A stretch of DNA of 17,283 nucleotides from Clostridiales bacterium. Lineage in GTDB: Bacteria; Bacillota; Clostridia; Christensenellales; Aristaeellaceae. The DNA is taken from the NCBI GenBank assembly GCA_012522875.1, contig JAAYJP010000093.1, positions 1-17,283 on the forward strand, written 5' to 3'. Shown piece by piece: positions 1 through 7,798 of the stretch. Below the pieces are notes generated by a model. That model was not told the DNA's origin. It ran no database searches and saw nothing but the letters and a program-made list of their open reading frames with translations. Position 1 is the first letter of the stretch, and every line of letters starts with the position of its first letter. Made by a program: the position numbers and the translations under genes.

Positions 1-1445
1 AACTTGATATGATGTACCAAAACCGGGCGATGCAGCGCCTTGAGGCAGGTGGCGGCCCCCAGGTCAGCCTGACCAGTTATGTGCAGGCCGAGCAGGAAAT
101 TGCCCGACGGCTCATGATGCTTACCGAGAACTTCCAACAGATGTTCCAGTCCCAGATCGATGACAGGATCAATGCTTATGAGCAGCGGGAGGGCATTTTT
201 TTTAGCCCAGCCCAGCGCATGGCCATCGGTATGGCAGTCAATTCCGGCTTATCCGTCATTACCGGTGGCCCTGGTACTGGAAAGACTACGCTGATCAACT
301 GCTTGCTGCATGTGCTGGACGGAGAAACCAAAACGCTTCTGGCCGCCCCCACCGGCCGGGCTGCCAAGCGGATGAGCGAAGCCACCGGCCAGGAGGCCTG
401 CACTATTCACCGGCTGCTCCAGTTTGGCGGCGAAGATGGCGCCTTCCTTATGGATGAGGAGAACCAACTCCCCGGTGACTGCGTGGTAGTGGATGAGGTA
501 TCCATGGTGGATGTGTTCCTGATGCGAAGCCTGCTTCGTGCCATTGCGCCCGGCACGCGGCTGGTTTTGGTGGGAGACGCAGATCAACTGCCCAGCGTGG
601 GACCTGGCAATGTTTTGGCGGATATCCTCTCCTGTCCCCGCATCCCCCAGGCGCGGCTGAATGAGATTTTCCGTCAGGCGGAGCAATCCATGATCGTCTT
701 GAACGCCCATCGCATCAACAGGGGAGAAGACCCGGTGTCCAATAGCCCTGGAAGCGATTTTTTCTTTGAAAACAAGCCGGACGCCGTTGCGGCCGCCAAC
801 AGCGTCGTGTTGCTTTGCACCACACGCCTGCCAAGATACCTGAAGGAAACCGATTCGGCGCGGGCCCTTCAGGTGCTCTCCCCGACGAAAAAGGGCGTCT
901 GTGGGGTTTCCTCTCTGAATCAAATGCTACAGAAAGCGCTGAATCCACCCCATCCCGCCAAGCAGGAAATTCAGTATGGCGATGTATTATTGAGGCAGGG
1001 GGATAAAGTCATCCAGACTAAGAACAACTATCAGATTGCCTGGACCACCCCCGTTGGCGAGAAGGGGATGGGCGTTTTTAATGGAGACATCGGCTTCGTT
1101 GCAGCTATCAGCCAGGAAGATAAATCGGTTACCGTACAGTTTGATGACCTGCGTCAGGTAGAATACGAATATCCCCAACTTGAAGAGGTGGAACTTGCCT
1201 ACTGCCTTTCTGTCCACAAAAGCCAGGGCAGCGAGTTTCCAGCCGTGGTCATTCCAGTGATTGGGGGTCCCAGAATGCTCCTCACACGTAACCTGCTTTA
1301 CACCGCTGTTACCCGCGCACGCAGGCTGGTGGTGTTGGTGGGGCGTCCCCAGGTGGTCAGCATGATGGTAACCAACAACCTTGAGCACCGTCGGTATTCC
1401 CTGTTAAACCACTGGCTTCAGGTGGAAGCCGGGGAGGGTGCATGA
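1..1445 (+). CDS. recD2: RecD2-like ATP-dependent DNA helicase, 5' partial
   Basis: SF1B DNA helicase of the RecD/RecD2 (YrrC-type) family, expected to unwind DNA 5'-to-3' in repair or recombination. The frame is open to the left edge, so the ATG at 9 is probably internal; RecD2 proteins are usually over 700 residues and about 480 are visible. Counting from that ATG: Walker A GGPGTGKTT at 86-94, Walker B VVVDEVSMVD, motif III LVGDADQLPSVGPGN, the arginine-bearing NEIFRQA, the DKVIQTKNNY and NGDIGFV strands of the 2B region, motif V AYCLSVHKSQGSEF and motif VI LLYTAVTRARR. All helicase motifs are present and in order, so the visible part is not degenerate. The missing N-terminus would carry the helix-hairpin-helix region typical of RecD2. 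The stop overlaps the comF start as ATGA, implying translational coupling. A TraA/RecD relative is possible but less likely given the compact C-terminus. Confidence 0.93.
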   Translation, partial: LDMMYQNRAMQRLEAGGGPQVSLTSYVQAEQEIARRLMMLTENFQQMFQSQIDDRINAYEQREGIFFSPAQRMAIGMAVNSGLSVITGGPGTGKTTLINCLLHVLDGETKTLLAAPTGRAAKRMSEATGQEACTIHRLLQFGGEDGAFLMDEENQLPGDCVVVDEVSMVDVFLMRSLLRAIAPGTRLVLVGDADQLPSVGPGNVLADILSCPRIPQARLNEIFRQAEQSMIVLNAHRINRGEDPVSNSPGSDFFFENKPDAVAAANSVVLLCTTRLPRYLKETDSARALQVLSPTKKGVCGVSSLNQMLQKALNPPHPAKQEIQYGDVLLRQGDKVIQTKNNYQIAWTTPVGEKGMGVFNGDIGFVAAISQEDKSVTVQFDDLRQVEYEYPQLEEVELAYCLSVHKSQGSEFPAVVIPVIGGPRMLLTRNLLYTAVTRARRLVVLVGRPQVVSMMVTNNLEHRRYSLLNHWLQVEAGEGA

Positions 1446-2143
1446 GACCAGGCAAGCATCTTTCTTCTCTTCTCTTTCCCCGGGCTCGCTGCCTGTGCTG
1501 CAATGATCCCAGGCACCTGGTTGCGGGCCAATCCTTGTGCCCACGCTGCCGGGATGCTTTATTGGAGATGAAGACCAGTCATCTGTGCTGCCCCAGGTGC
1601 CTTTCCTTCCTAAACCAGGAAAAGGCATGCTCGTTTTGTGCCCGGGGCGGGCTGTCCGGCATTGAGAGGGCTTACGCGCCATTCATATACCGGGATGAGG
1701 CGCGGATGCTGGTGCTTCGGCTGAAATTCGGCCCCTTTGAGGAAGCGGGCCCGCCCCTTGCCATGGCCATGGCCCAGGCCATCACCGGCCAGGGTTTCGA
1801 TTTTTTGGTTCCCGTTCCCCTGTACCGGGATAACCTAAGGGAGCGGGGATTCAACCAGGCGGAATTGCTGGCCCGGATGCTGCAGCACCACAGGCCAGAA
1901 CTGCCGTTGCTCTTGGCCCTTGAAAAAACCTCGAAAACCCGGCGCCAGTCAAGCCTCGGGCATGAGGAACGGTTTGTGAATGCCCGGCATAAATACCGCA
2001 CTGTAGCCAATGTGTCTGGCAAAAAACTTCTGCTGATTGATGATGTCCGGACCACTGGCGCTACAGCGCAGGATTGTGCCCGGGCGCTGAAAGAGGCGAA
2101 CGCCCATTCCATCAGCTTGCTTACTGCCACGGTGGCGGCTTAG
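1442..2143 (+). CDS. comF: ComF family phosphoribosyltransferase-like protein
   Basis: ComF/ComFC family (GntX-like), 233 residues, normal length. The N-terminus holds a Cys-rich zinc-ribbon region with CxxC pairs at C17/C20, C33/C36, C50/C53 and C63/C66. The C-terminal half is a type I phosphoribosyltransferase fold ending in the PRPP-binding motif LLLIDDVRTTGAT at about 196-208. Upstream of that are the family strings PVPLYRDNLRERGFNQA and a KTRRQSSLGHEER-type segment. In naturally competent bacteria ComFC supports uptake of single-stranded DNA, but the family is widespread in non-competent species and its substrate is not settled. The ATG lies inside the recD2 stop (ATGA), with a GGGAGGG stretch just before it. 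The pairing with a RecD2 helicase fits a DNA-processing role; no ComFA helicase is visible here. Family assignment is firm, a competence role is inference. Confidence 0.93.
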   Translation: MRPGKHLSSLLFPRARCLCCNDPRHLVAGQSLCPRCRDALLEMKTSHLCCPRCLSFLNQEKACSFCARGGLSGIERAYAPFIYRDEARMLVLRLKFGPFEEAGPPLAMAMAQAITGQGFDFLVPVPLYRDNLRERGFNQAELLARMLQHHRPELPLLLALEKTSKTRRQSSLGHEERFVNARHKYRTVANVSGKKLLLIDDVRTTGATAQDCARALKEANAHSISLLTATVAA

Positions 2144-2147
2144 GAGG
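2142..2147 (+). promoter_or_regulatory. Shine-Dalgarno site of tcdA
   Basis: AGGAGG immediately after the comF stop and 4 bases before the ATG at 2152. It decides the tcdA start against the longer frame opening at 2074 inside comF. Confidence 0.8.
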
Positions 2148-2151
2148 GCTT

Positions 2152-2910
2152 ATGTCAGCTGATCCACATGACAGCCCGTTTTCAAGAACAGAGGCGCTGC
2201 TGGGGAAAGAGAGCGTCCGCATGCTTCAAAACTGCACCATGGCGGTTTTTGGTATTGGGGGTGTTGGAGGCAGTTGCGCCGAAGCCCTGGCCCGCTGCGG
2301 CGTTGGGCATCTGATTCTGGTCGATTTTGACCATATACAGCCCTCCAACCTGAACCGGCAGGTCATAGCCCTGCACTCAACCCTTGGGATGCTGAAAACA
2401 GAAGCTTTGCGGACAAGGCTTCTTGATATTAATCCGGATTTGAAAATTGACGCGTATCCGGTCTTATATGGCCCAGAAACGCAAGACATGGTGCCGCTGG
2501 ACAATTGCAGCGCAGTGATTGACTGTATGGACACACTTGCAGCAAAGCTGCTCTTAACCCAAAAAGCGCAAATAGCGGATTTCATCTTTTTAAGCGCAAT
2601 GGGCGCCGGCTTCCGGCAAGACCCACTGCGCTTTCGCTTCGCGGATATCTATGAGACCAAATCCTGTCCCCTGGCTCGGCGCATGCGAAAAGCCTGCAGG
2701 GAGCATGGCATTAAACGCCTGAGGGTTCTATACTCAGAAGAAGAGCCAATGCCGCGAAAAACAAACCCCGGTATGCAAAGGCCGCCCCCTGGCTCGTTGC
2801 CTTTCGTGCCGCCCGTAGCAGGCCTGGCTTTAGCTGGGGAAGCCGTCCGCCTCCTGCTCCTCAAGGGCAACGCGTGCTATATGCAAGGCGTTTCTGATAG
2901 TATCAGGTGA
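2152..2910 (+). CDS. tcdA: TcdA-like tRNA threonylcarbamoyladenosine dehydratase (ThiF/E1 family)
   Basis: ThiF/MoeB/E1-like adenylating enzyme, 252 residues, closest in pattern to TcdA (CsdL/YgdL), which dehydrates t6A in tRNA to the cyclic ct6A form using ATP. Visible features: the nucleotide-binding GIGGVGG at 34-40, the acidic strand end LVDFD at 56-60, NLNRQ at 66-70, the IDCMDTLAAK segment at 123-132, KSCPLARRMRK at 170-180, and the late LYSEEEP string typical of TcdA. No zinc CxxC pairs of MoeB/ThiF are seen and no rhodanese domain follows, which favours TcdA. A longer frame starts at 2074, but the ATG at 2152 is preferred because an AGGAGG stands just before it and the comF stop ends at 2143. 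The last 81 bases overlap the convergent recX gene on the other strand. Reaction assignment comes from family knowledge. Confidence 0.88.
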   Translation: MSADPHDSPFSRTEALLGKESVRMLQNCTMAVFGIGGVGGSCAEALARCGVGHLILVDFDHIQPSNLNRQVIALHSTLGMLKTEALRTRLLDINPDLKIDAYPVLYGPETQDMVPLDNCSAVIDCMDTLAAKLLLTQKAQIADFIFLSAMGAGFRQDPLRFRFADIYETKSCPLARRMRKACREHGIKRLRVLYSEEEPMPRKTNPGMQRPPPGSLPFVPPVAGLALAGEAVRLLLLKGNACYMQGVSDSIR

Positions 2911-3474
2911 ATAGCCCTTCCTAGCCAAGGCTGCAAAGGCAAGCTGTTCTTGATGCCGGCGGTCCTCCATTTCTTTTGACAGGGCTTTTTTGGCATGCTT
3001 GACGGCAGCTTCCAACTGTGTGCCCGTGTCAATCTGCTCAAGGGCATTTGTGATATCCTCCATCGGAATTCCCTTTTGCATCAGTTCCCGGCGGATACGC
3101 CCTATGCCGACTTGTTTTACTTTCCGGTTGATAAAGTTCGCCAGATACCGCCCATCATCCACCAGCCGTGCCTGGATGAGTTTTTCGATCGTCCTGTCCA
3201 CAGCTTCCTCAGTGTAACCCATTTCAAGCAGCTTCCCGCGGATTTCTGCTTTTGTGTGGTCCCGTGACATAAGCATCCGGCTGGCTTGCTCCAGCGCCAA
3301 CCCCGCCTCAATCGGCTTGATTTTTTCACGGTAAGCCCCGATATCCATTGCCTGTCCCACCTTCAACGGGACGCGTTTGAACACCAACAGAGGCACCATC
3401 ATCCGATCCCCGCTAAGCAGATGTATCAGCCGGCAGCCGGTCCGCTTATAAATGTCTGTTACCGTATCAGTCAT
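2830..3474 (-). CDS. recX: RecX regulatory protein
   Basis: RecX modulates RecA, usually by capping or destabilising RecA filaments. The protein is 214 residues from the chosen start and shows the family's tandem three-helix repeats: ALEQASRMLMSRDHTKAEIR with KLLEMGYTEE (about 60-90), then LVDDGRYLANFINRKVKQVG, GRIRRELMQKGI (104-136), and a third repeat with LAFAALARKGYSP near 178-190. The first ~55 residues precede the repeats, as in Firmicute RecX. Two ATGs are possible (3489 and 3474); the inner one is chosen because AGGAG sits 5 bases upstream and it forms an ATGA overlap with the stop of the preceding hydrolase gene. It is the last gene of the minus-strand operon and is not linked to recA here. 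Its 3' end overlaps tcdA by 81 bases. Confidence 0.9.
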   Translation of the reverse strand: MTDTVTDIYKRTGCRLIHLLSGDRMMVPLLVFKRVPLKVGQAMDIGAYREKIKPIEAGLALEQASRMLMSRDHTKAEIRGKLLEMGYTEEAVDRTIEKLIQARLVDDGRYLANFINRKVKQVGIGRIRRELMQKGIPMEDITNALEQIDTGTQLEAAVKHAKKALSKEMEDRRHQEQLAFAALARKGYSPDTIRNALHIARVALEEQEADGFPS

Positions 3475-4613
3475 GTTTTCTCCTGCCATGCAGCGATCAA
3501 ATCGCGGTTGATGTCCGCCATTATGTACTGGCGGGCCACGGAAGCGCCCGACGTGAAACTGACCAGCCCTTCACCTGTCTTGGGTTCCATGAAGATCATA
3601 TGCACTGCGCCATAGGCGATCCCCTGGTGTCCAAAAAGGGTATGCCGACAGACGCCAGGGTCATTCAGAAGGAAAGTGCCAATCCCCTGGCTTAAGGCCG
3701 GATCGCGACCTATTGGGCTTGCCATTGGCGCACGCATGGCCTCAAGGCTCTGCATACTCAGGAACCCAGGCTGCAGCAGCGCCCGGCCTAACCGGGCAGC
3801 ACTTTCCGTGTCCATGCAGCAGTTACCCTGGGAAAGGCTATAGTGCGTCTGGGGATCGGGCCGGTCCCAACCCACTTTGACAGTATGTTGCTTCGTGTTT
3901 CCATCAAAGGCCGGCTTAGCCTGGGGAGGGAATACGCGCCGGGCATCCGCCATTGTCCCCTTTATACGGTGGGGGTAGAAACTGGCCCTCATCCCTAAAG
4001 GCCGGAACAACCATTCCTGTGCCAGATCCTCATAAGCCAGACCCAGTGATGCTTCCAGCGCGCAAGCCACAAGGCCCACGCCAAAATTGGAATATTCACA
4101 GCCCCCGCCCGGCTTGTGGCCTGTATGGCTATCTTCCTTCAGCAACTTCTCCGCCGGAATATCCAGGCCAAGCGCCGCTGCATAAGCCCTGCCATCCCTG
4201 ATGCCTGCCGTGTGGGTCAAAAGCAAGCGCAGGGTGATGGGTGATTCGGGTGCTGCCGGATGCCTGAGAGAATAGGGAAGCACCCTGTCCAGGTCATCAT
4301 CCAGGCCGATTTTCCCCGCCTCGTGAAGCTTCATTACCAATGCAGATGTTACCAGCTTTGACACGGAAGCGGTCCTGAACACGGTATCCCCGGCAACTGG
4401 CGTCATTCTCCTTGCATCCCCATACACCAGGTGGGTATGAAGCCCTCCTGTGCCGAATATCCCAAGGGCAGCACCCCGGCAGCGATGGGTGCGGAAAATG
4501 TCAACAAAGCGGCGAGCAAGCCCATCATTGGACTCACCTAAAAGCAACTGGTACTCCCTATGTGGCGCTGGCATCATTTTTATCAGCAGGCGATAAAGAG
4601 AAAGGTACTTCAT
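3471..4613 (-). CDS. Serine hydrolase, beta-lactamase/S12 (class C-like) family
   Basis: Penicillin-binding/class C beta-lactamase fold hydrolase, 380 residues from the chosen start. The catalytic S83-V-S-K86 (SxxK) lies in FRTASVSKLVTSALV, the second motif is Y174-S-N176, and the third box reads GHQG at 328-331 where true beta-lactamases have KTG; HxG is usual in esterase and peptidase members of this family. LLLTHTAGI at 130-138 is a standard family string. I see no signal peptide, so the protein is probably cytoplasmic or membrane-attached rather than a secreted beta-lactamase. The frame extends upstream to 4691, but the ATG at 4613 is chosen because it forms an ATGA overlap with the lgt stop and the extension would lie inside lgt. 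The Shine-Dalgarno site is weak, consistent with coupling. Substrate unknown: ester, D-amino acid peptide or amide hydrolase are all possible. Antibiotic resistance is not indicated. Confidence 0.88.
   Translation of the reverse strand: MKYLSLYRLLIKMMPAPHREYQLLLGESNDGLARRFVDIFRTHRCRGAALGIFGTGGLHTHLVYGDARRMTPVAGDTVFRTASVSKLVTSALVMKLHEAGKIGLDDDLDRVLPYSLRHPAAPESPITLRLLLTHTAGIRDGRAYAAALGLDIPAEKLLKEDSHTGHKPGGGCEYSNFGVGLVACALEASLGLAYEDLAQEWLFRPLGMRASFYPHRIKGTMADARRVFPPQAKPAFDGNTKQHTVKVGWDRPDPQTHYSLSQGNCCMDTESAARLGRALLQPGFLSMQSLEAMRAPMASPIGRDPALSQGIGTFLLNDPGVCRHTLFGHQGIAYGAVHMIFMEPKTGEGLVSFTSGASVARQYIMADINRDLIAAWQEKT
3480..3484 (-). promoter_or_regulatory. Shine-Dalgarno site that decides the recX start
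   Basis: AGGAG on the minus strand, 5 bases before the ATG at 3474, lying within the last codons of the upstream serine hydrolase. The alternative ATG at 3489 lies upstream of this site and has no comparable site of its own. Confidence 0.75.
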
Positions 4614-5494
4614 GCCTTGTTCGTGCAGAACGGCTGTAAAAGTGTGCCGGAAAAAGCGAACAGGCTGATAAACATCACATGGATGGCCCATGCGGATGTG
4701 TTATTGGCGGCAAGTACTCCTGCCAGGGCAGCGATAGAGGGCAACACGAAAAAACTTTTACCCGGGCGAAGGCGCCACAGCACCCAGGCCCCAGCGGCAA
4801 GCACAAGTACGACGCTTACTACCTGTGAAATCCTGAGGCTTCCCCACATCAGGCTGTCCGTGCGGAGCCCCTCAATAACCATGCGGCCAAGGCCATACCA
4901 TATTAAGTACCAGGCAAAGAGCATTCCCCGGCCTTTGCCTGTAAAGCGCTTACGATTCAGGTGCAAAAAAACGAAACCCGCCAGGTTCCATATGGATTCA
5001 TAAAAAAATGTGGCCATGTGCCACGATCCGTCGGCATAGACAGCTACAGGAAAAAACTGGAACGCTGGTTGTGAAACCATATAACCGTAAGCTTCCTGGT
5101 TGAAAAAGTTTCCCCATCTTCCAATCGCCTGCCCAAGGAGCAAGGCTGGCGCTACCAGGTCCGCCAGCGCCAGAAAGGGCAGTTTCCTGCGCCTGGAAAG
5201 GGCATAAACACCAATAGCCCCGCCGATGATACCGCCATAAATGGCAACGCCACCCTCCCAAATCCGAAGGATTTTGAACAGGTCGTCTTTGTAATCTTCC
5301 CAGGTGAAGGCCACAAAGTAGAGCCTGGATACTACCAATGCCAGGGGCACGGCATAGAGGGCCACATCGATTGCGGTATCCTGTGGAAGGCTTTGGGCTG
5401 CCTCCTGGCGGGACATGTAAAAAATGGCTGCCGCAACGCCCAGGGCGATGGCCAGGCCGTAGAGGTTAACCGGCATGGGTCGTTGCTTCTCCAT
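4610..5494 (-). CDS. lgt: Prolipoprotein diacylglyceryl transferase
   Basis: Lgt moves diacylglyceryl from phosphatidylglycerol to the lipobox cysteine of prolipoproteins, in the cytoplasmic membrane. The protein is 294 residues with about seven hydrophobic segments. The Lgt signature is intact: GRWGNFFNQEAYG at 125-137, with R126, N129, N132 and E134. Also present are Y12 in the YGL string of the first helix, YES at 165-167 and GLGRMVIEGLRTDSL at 201-215. The segment GGVAIYGG at 81-88 has tyrosine at the place where E. coli Lgt has its important H103. The start at 5494 has AGGGA five bases upstream and overlaps the reductase gene by 29 bases; the ATG at 5476 is an alternative with the GGAG 12 bases away. 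The last ~45 residues form an extra hydrophobic tail beyond the usual conserved core. Family assignment is firm. Confidence 0.93.
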   Translation of the reverse strand: MEKQRPMPVNLYGLAIALGVAAAIFYMSRQEAAQSLPQDTAIDVALYAVPLALVVSRLYFVAFTWEDYKDDLFKILRIWEGGVAIYGGIIGGAIGVYALSRRRKLPFLALADLVAPALLLGQAIGRWGNFFNQEAYGYMVSQPAFQFFPVAVYADGSWHMATFFYESIWNLAGFVFLHLNRKRFTGKGRGMLFAWYLIWYGLGRMVIEGLRTDSLMWGSLRISQVVSVVLVLAAGAWVLWRLRPGKSFFVLPSIAALAGVLAANNTSAWAIHVMFISLFAFSGTLLQPFCTNKA

Positions 5495-6614
5495 GGATAT
5501 CCCTGATCAGGCCAATAATGGGTAATTGCTGTGGGCAGATAGCCTCACATTGGCCGCAGGCAACGCAGTGGGAGGCATCTGCTTCCGCTTTGACAACGAT
5601 TCCATAGCGCTGTTCAAGGCTTTCCTGGCGGTCCAGCATATACGCCTCGTTATAGATTTCAAAGATATCGGGAATCCGCACTCCTTCAGGACAAGGTTGG
5701 CAATATCCGCAAGCAGTGCAGGCCACCTTGAGCCTTTTCAGGTAGGCGTCCTTGAGCGTTTTCACGAATGCCTGATCCTGCAGGTCCAGGTTCCCGGGGG
5801 ATGTGTGTTCAAAGACGCGCAGATTATCCTCCACTTGTTCCATGGAAGACATGCCGCTTAAGATAGTGGCCACTTCAGAATATTGTCCGCAGTAGCGGAA
5901 GGCCCACTCCACCGGAGAATAGCCCCGCTTGTTGCCATCAATGAGGTGCTTTACCTCCGGTGGTGGATTGGCCAGGGCACCGCCTCTCAGGGGCTCCATA
6001 ACGACCACAGGAACGCCCCGCTTCCCAGCGTACTGCAGCCCCTCAAGGGTGGCCTGGGCCTCATCATCCAGGTAGTTGAACTGGATCTGCGCCATATCCC
6101 AGGGGTAGTCATCGATAATCTCAATAAAAGCATCTTTGCCGTCATGAAAGGAGAATCCCGTGTGCCGGATACGGCCATCTGTCTGTGCGCGCTTCAAAAA
6201 TTCCTGATAGCCCAGGCTTTTAAGCCGGCGGAAGGCAGCCAGGTCAAGGGCGTGGAGCAGATAGAAGTCCAGAAAATCAACATCAAGCTTCTTCAGCTGT
6301 TCATCCAGTAAGCGGTCCATGTCCGGGGCTTCCTTCACCAGCCACTGGGGCAACTTCGTGGTGAGCATCACCCTCTCCCGATATCCATCCTTCAGCGCCA
6401 GGCCTGTTACCACTTCGCTTTCTCCCTGGTGATAACCATAGGCCGTGTCCACATAGTTGACGCCATGGTCTATGGCATGGCGAATCATTTTTATTGCCTC
6501 ATCCCGCTTGATAACGCTCTCGCCCTTTTCGTTGTTTGCCGTTGGCAGGCGCATGGTACCAAAGCCAAGCCGTGAAACCTCTTTCCGGGTTTTTCCAAAA
6601 GGAATATATTGCAT
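5466..6614 (-). CDS. Aldo/keto reductase with C-terminal ferredoxin-like 4Fe-4S domain
   Basis: Two-domain oxidoreductase of the COG1453 type, 382 residues. The N-terminal TIM-barrel aldo/keto reductase shows GFGTMRLP at 17-24, the catalytic set D56, Y59 (DTAYGY), K87 and H121 (YLLHAL), and the strand VVVMEPLRGG near 203-212. The C-terminal part binds iron-sulfur clusters: CTACGYCQPCPEGVRIP from 299 (C299, C302, C305, C308) and CVACGQCEAICP from 350 (C350, C353, C356, C360). It would be cytoplasmic, reducing carbonyls with NAD(P)H or passing electrons through ferredoxin-type clusters; the physiological substrate is unknown. The ATG is two bases after the upstream amidohydrolase stop and has an AGGAAGGA site 9 bases ahead. 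Such fusions are common in strict anaerobes, which supports the host inference. Confidence 0.92.
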   Translation of the reverse strand: MQYIPFGKTRKEVSRLGFGTMRLPTANNEKGESVIKRDEAIKMIRHAIDHGVNYVDTAYGYHQGESEVVTGLALKDGYRERVMLTTKLPQWLVKEAPDMDRLLDEQLKKLDVDFLDFYLLHALDLAAFRRLKSLGYQEFLKRAQTDGRIRHTGFSFHDGKDAFIEIIDDYPWDMAQIQFNYLDDEAQATLEGLQYAGKRGVPVVVMEPLRGGALANPPPEVKHLIDGNKRGYSPVEWAFRYCGQYSEVATILSGMSSMEQVEDNLRVFEHTSPGNLDLQDQAFVKTLKDAYLKRLKVACTACGYCQPCPEGVRIPDIFEIYNEAYMLDRQESLEQRYGIVVKAEADASHCVACGQCEAICPQQLPIIGLIRDIHGEATTHAG

Positions 6615-6616
6615 CG

Positions 6617-7798
6617 TTAGTTATCCTTCCTGCTGAATTTCAATAACTGAAAAACACTGGCGCACAGGCCTGCCAATCCGGTGGGCATAGCCGCATCATC
6701 CGGATTGAATCCGGGATGGTGCAGCGAAAAGACTTCTTCCTGACCCGGATGCTTGACGCCCAAATGCGCATAGCAGCAGGTACCAAGCGCTCTGTAATCA
6801 GAAAAATCGTCCCCGATAAATGCCCTCTCCTGGATACCCTCCGCATGAGTGCCCAAGGCCTCCTCAATGGCAGGCTTGACTTGCGCCACAAGTTCCTCAT
6901 CATTGTACACGATTCCGCACACCGCATCCACCTTTAGGCCGGCTTCACAGCCGTGCTTCATGGCTGTTTCGTGTGCGATGTCCCCAATTTTTGCAAGCAG
7001 TTCTCTGCGCAGTGTGGGGTCCAGCGTCCGCAGGCTTCCCTCAAGCCGCGCTTCCCCGGGGATCACATTCCAATAGCTGCCTGCGCACAGCTCTCCCATG
7101 CTCATCACATGCATTGGCCGTTCCTCAGGCATATCAGGCACCAGGTTTTTCAATGCCACCGCTGTTTCTGCGGCAGCCAGCAATGCCGAATGGCTCAACT
7201 CCGGATAAGCTCCGTGGCCGCCTCGGCCGGCGACCGAAATGATCAGCCGGTCGGTCGCGGCACAAACAGGGCCGGAAGACAAACGGAAGTATCCGGTCTG
7301 CAACTGTGGCCAGACATGCAAGGCGAAAAAATGGTCCGTTTCATCCACCAGGCCGCTCTCCGCAACCCGCTGTGCACCGTGGCCGCCTTCCTCAGCAGGC
7401 TGAAAGATGACCCGTGCCCTCCCGGAAAAGGACTGCCGCATTCCCCACAGCAGATGTGCTGCACCCAAACCGATGGCCATGTGGACATCATGCCCGCACG
7501 CATGCATTACCCCAGGCCTTTGGGAAGCATAGGCAGCTCCTGTAGCCTCAATCACCGGCAGGGCATCAGTGTCCGCCCGGATGGCAACACACTTTCCTGG
7601 CGATTCCCCTTCAATCTGTGCTACCGTGATGCATTCCCCCGCAATAAGAAACGGAACACCCATTTCAGCCAAAATCCCACGTATCATCCGATGTGTTCCT
7701 GCCTCCTGGCCCGTCAGTTCCGGCTTTGCGTGAAAAGCCCCCCGCCAGGCGCTCATCTCACCCTGAAGCGCTTTAGCCTTGTCCAGTAAATCCTTCAT
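6617..7798 (-). CDS. M20 family amidohydrolase (N-acyl amino acid / hippurate hydrolase-like)
   Basis: M20D-type metallo-amidohydrolase, 393 residues, full length. Metal-binding and catalytic positions are visible: C101 and H103 in MHACGHDVHMA, E136/E137 in FQPAEEGGHG, H161 in ALHVWP and H360/H361 in FSLHHPGFNPDDAAM. The lid/dimer histidine string GRGGHGAYPE lies at 191-200. Family members release free amino acids from N-acyl amino acids (hippurate, N-acetyl amino acids, p-aminobenzoyl-glutamate) or act on N-acetyl-diaminopimelate. The sequence does not fix the substrate. The start overlaps the upstream serine hydrolase stop as ATGA and has AAGGA about six bases ahead. Its place between two S12 hydrolases and near a peptide transporter suggests a cytoplasmic step in peptide or acylated amino acid breakdown; this is inference. 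Confidence 0.92.
   Translation of the reverse strand: MKDLLDKAKALQGEMSAWRGAFHAKPELTGQEAGTHRMIRGILAEMGVPFLIAGECITVAQIEGESPGKCVAIRADTDALPVIEATGAAYASQRPGVMHACGHDVHMAIGLGAAHLLWGMRQSFSGRARVIFQPAEEGGHGAQRVAESGLVDETDHFFALHVWPQLQTGYFRLSSGPVCAATDRLIISVAGRGGHGAYPELSHSALLAAAETAVALKNLVPDMPEERPMHVMSMGELCAGSYWNVIPGEARLEGSLRTLDPTLRRELLAKIGDIAHETAMKHGCEAGLKVDAVCGIVYNDEELVAQVKPAIEEALGTHAEGIQERAFIGDDFSDYRALGTCCYAHLGVKHPGQEEVFSLHHPGFNPDDAAMPTGLAGLCASVFQLLKFSRKDN

Noticed and set aside
9..11. ATG at 9 as the true start of the helicase
   Set aside because: The frame is open to base 1 and the protein lacks the N-terminal third of RecD2, so the start lies outside the window.
249..923. 224-residue minus-strand frame inside the RecD2-like gene
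   Set aside because: The plus strand encodes all helicase motifs in order; the minus frame shows no domain.
3471..4613. Antibiotic-resistance beta-lactamase
   Set aside because: The third box is GHQG rather than KTG and there is no signal peptide, so an esterase/peptidase-like role is more likely.
3471..4691. Longer S12 hydrolase starting at 4691
   Set aside because: The extra 26 codons lie inside lgt and have no ribosome site; the ATG at 4613 gives an ATGA junction.
6953..7789. 278-residue frame on the plus strand opposite the M20 amidohydrolase
   Set aside because: It is the antisense shadow of a gene with intact metal-binding motifs, has no recognisable domain and no ribosome site.
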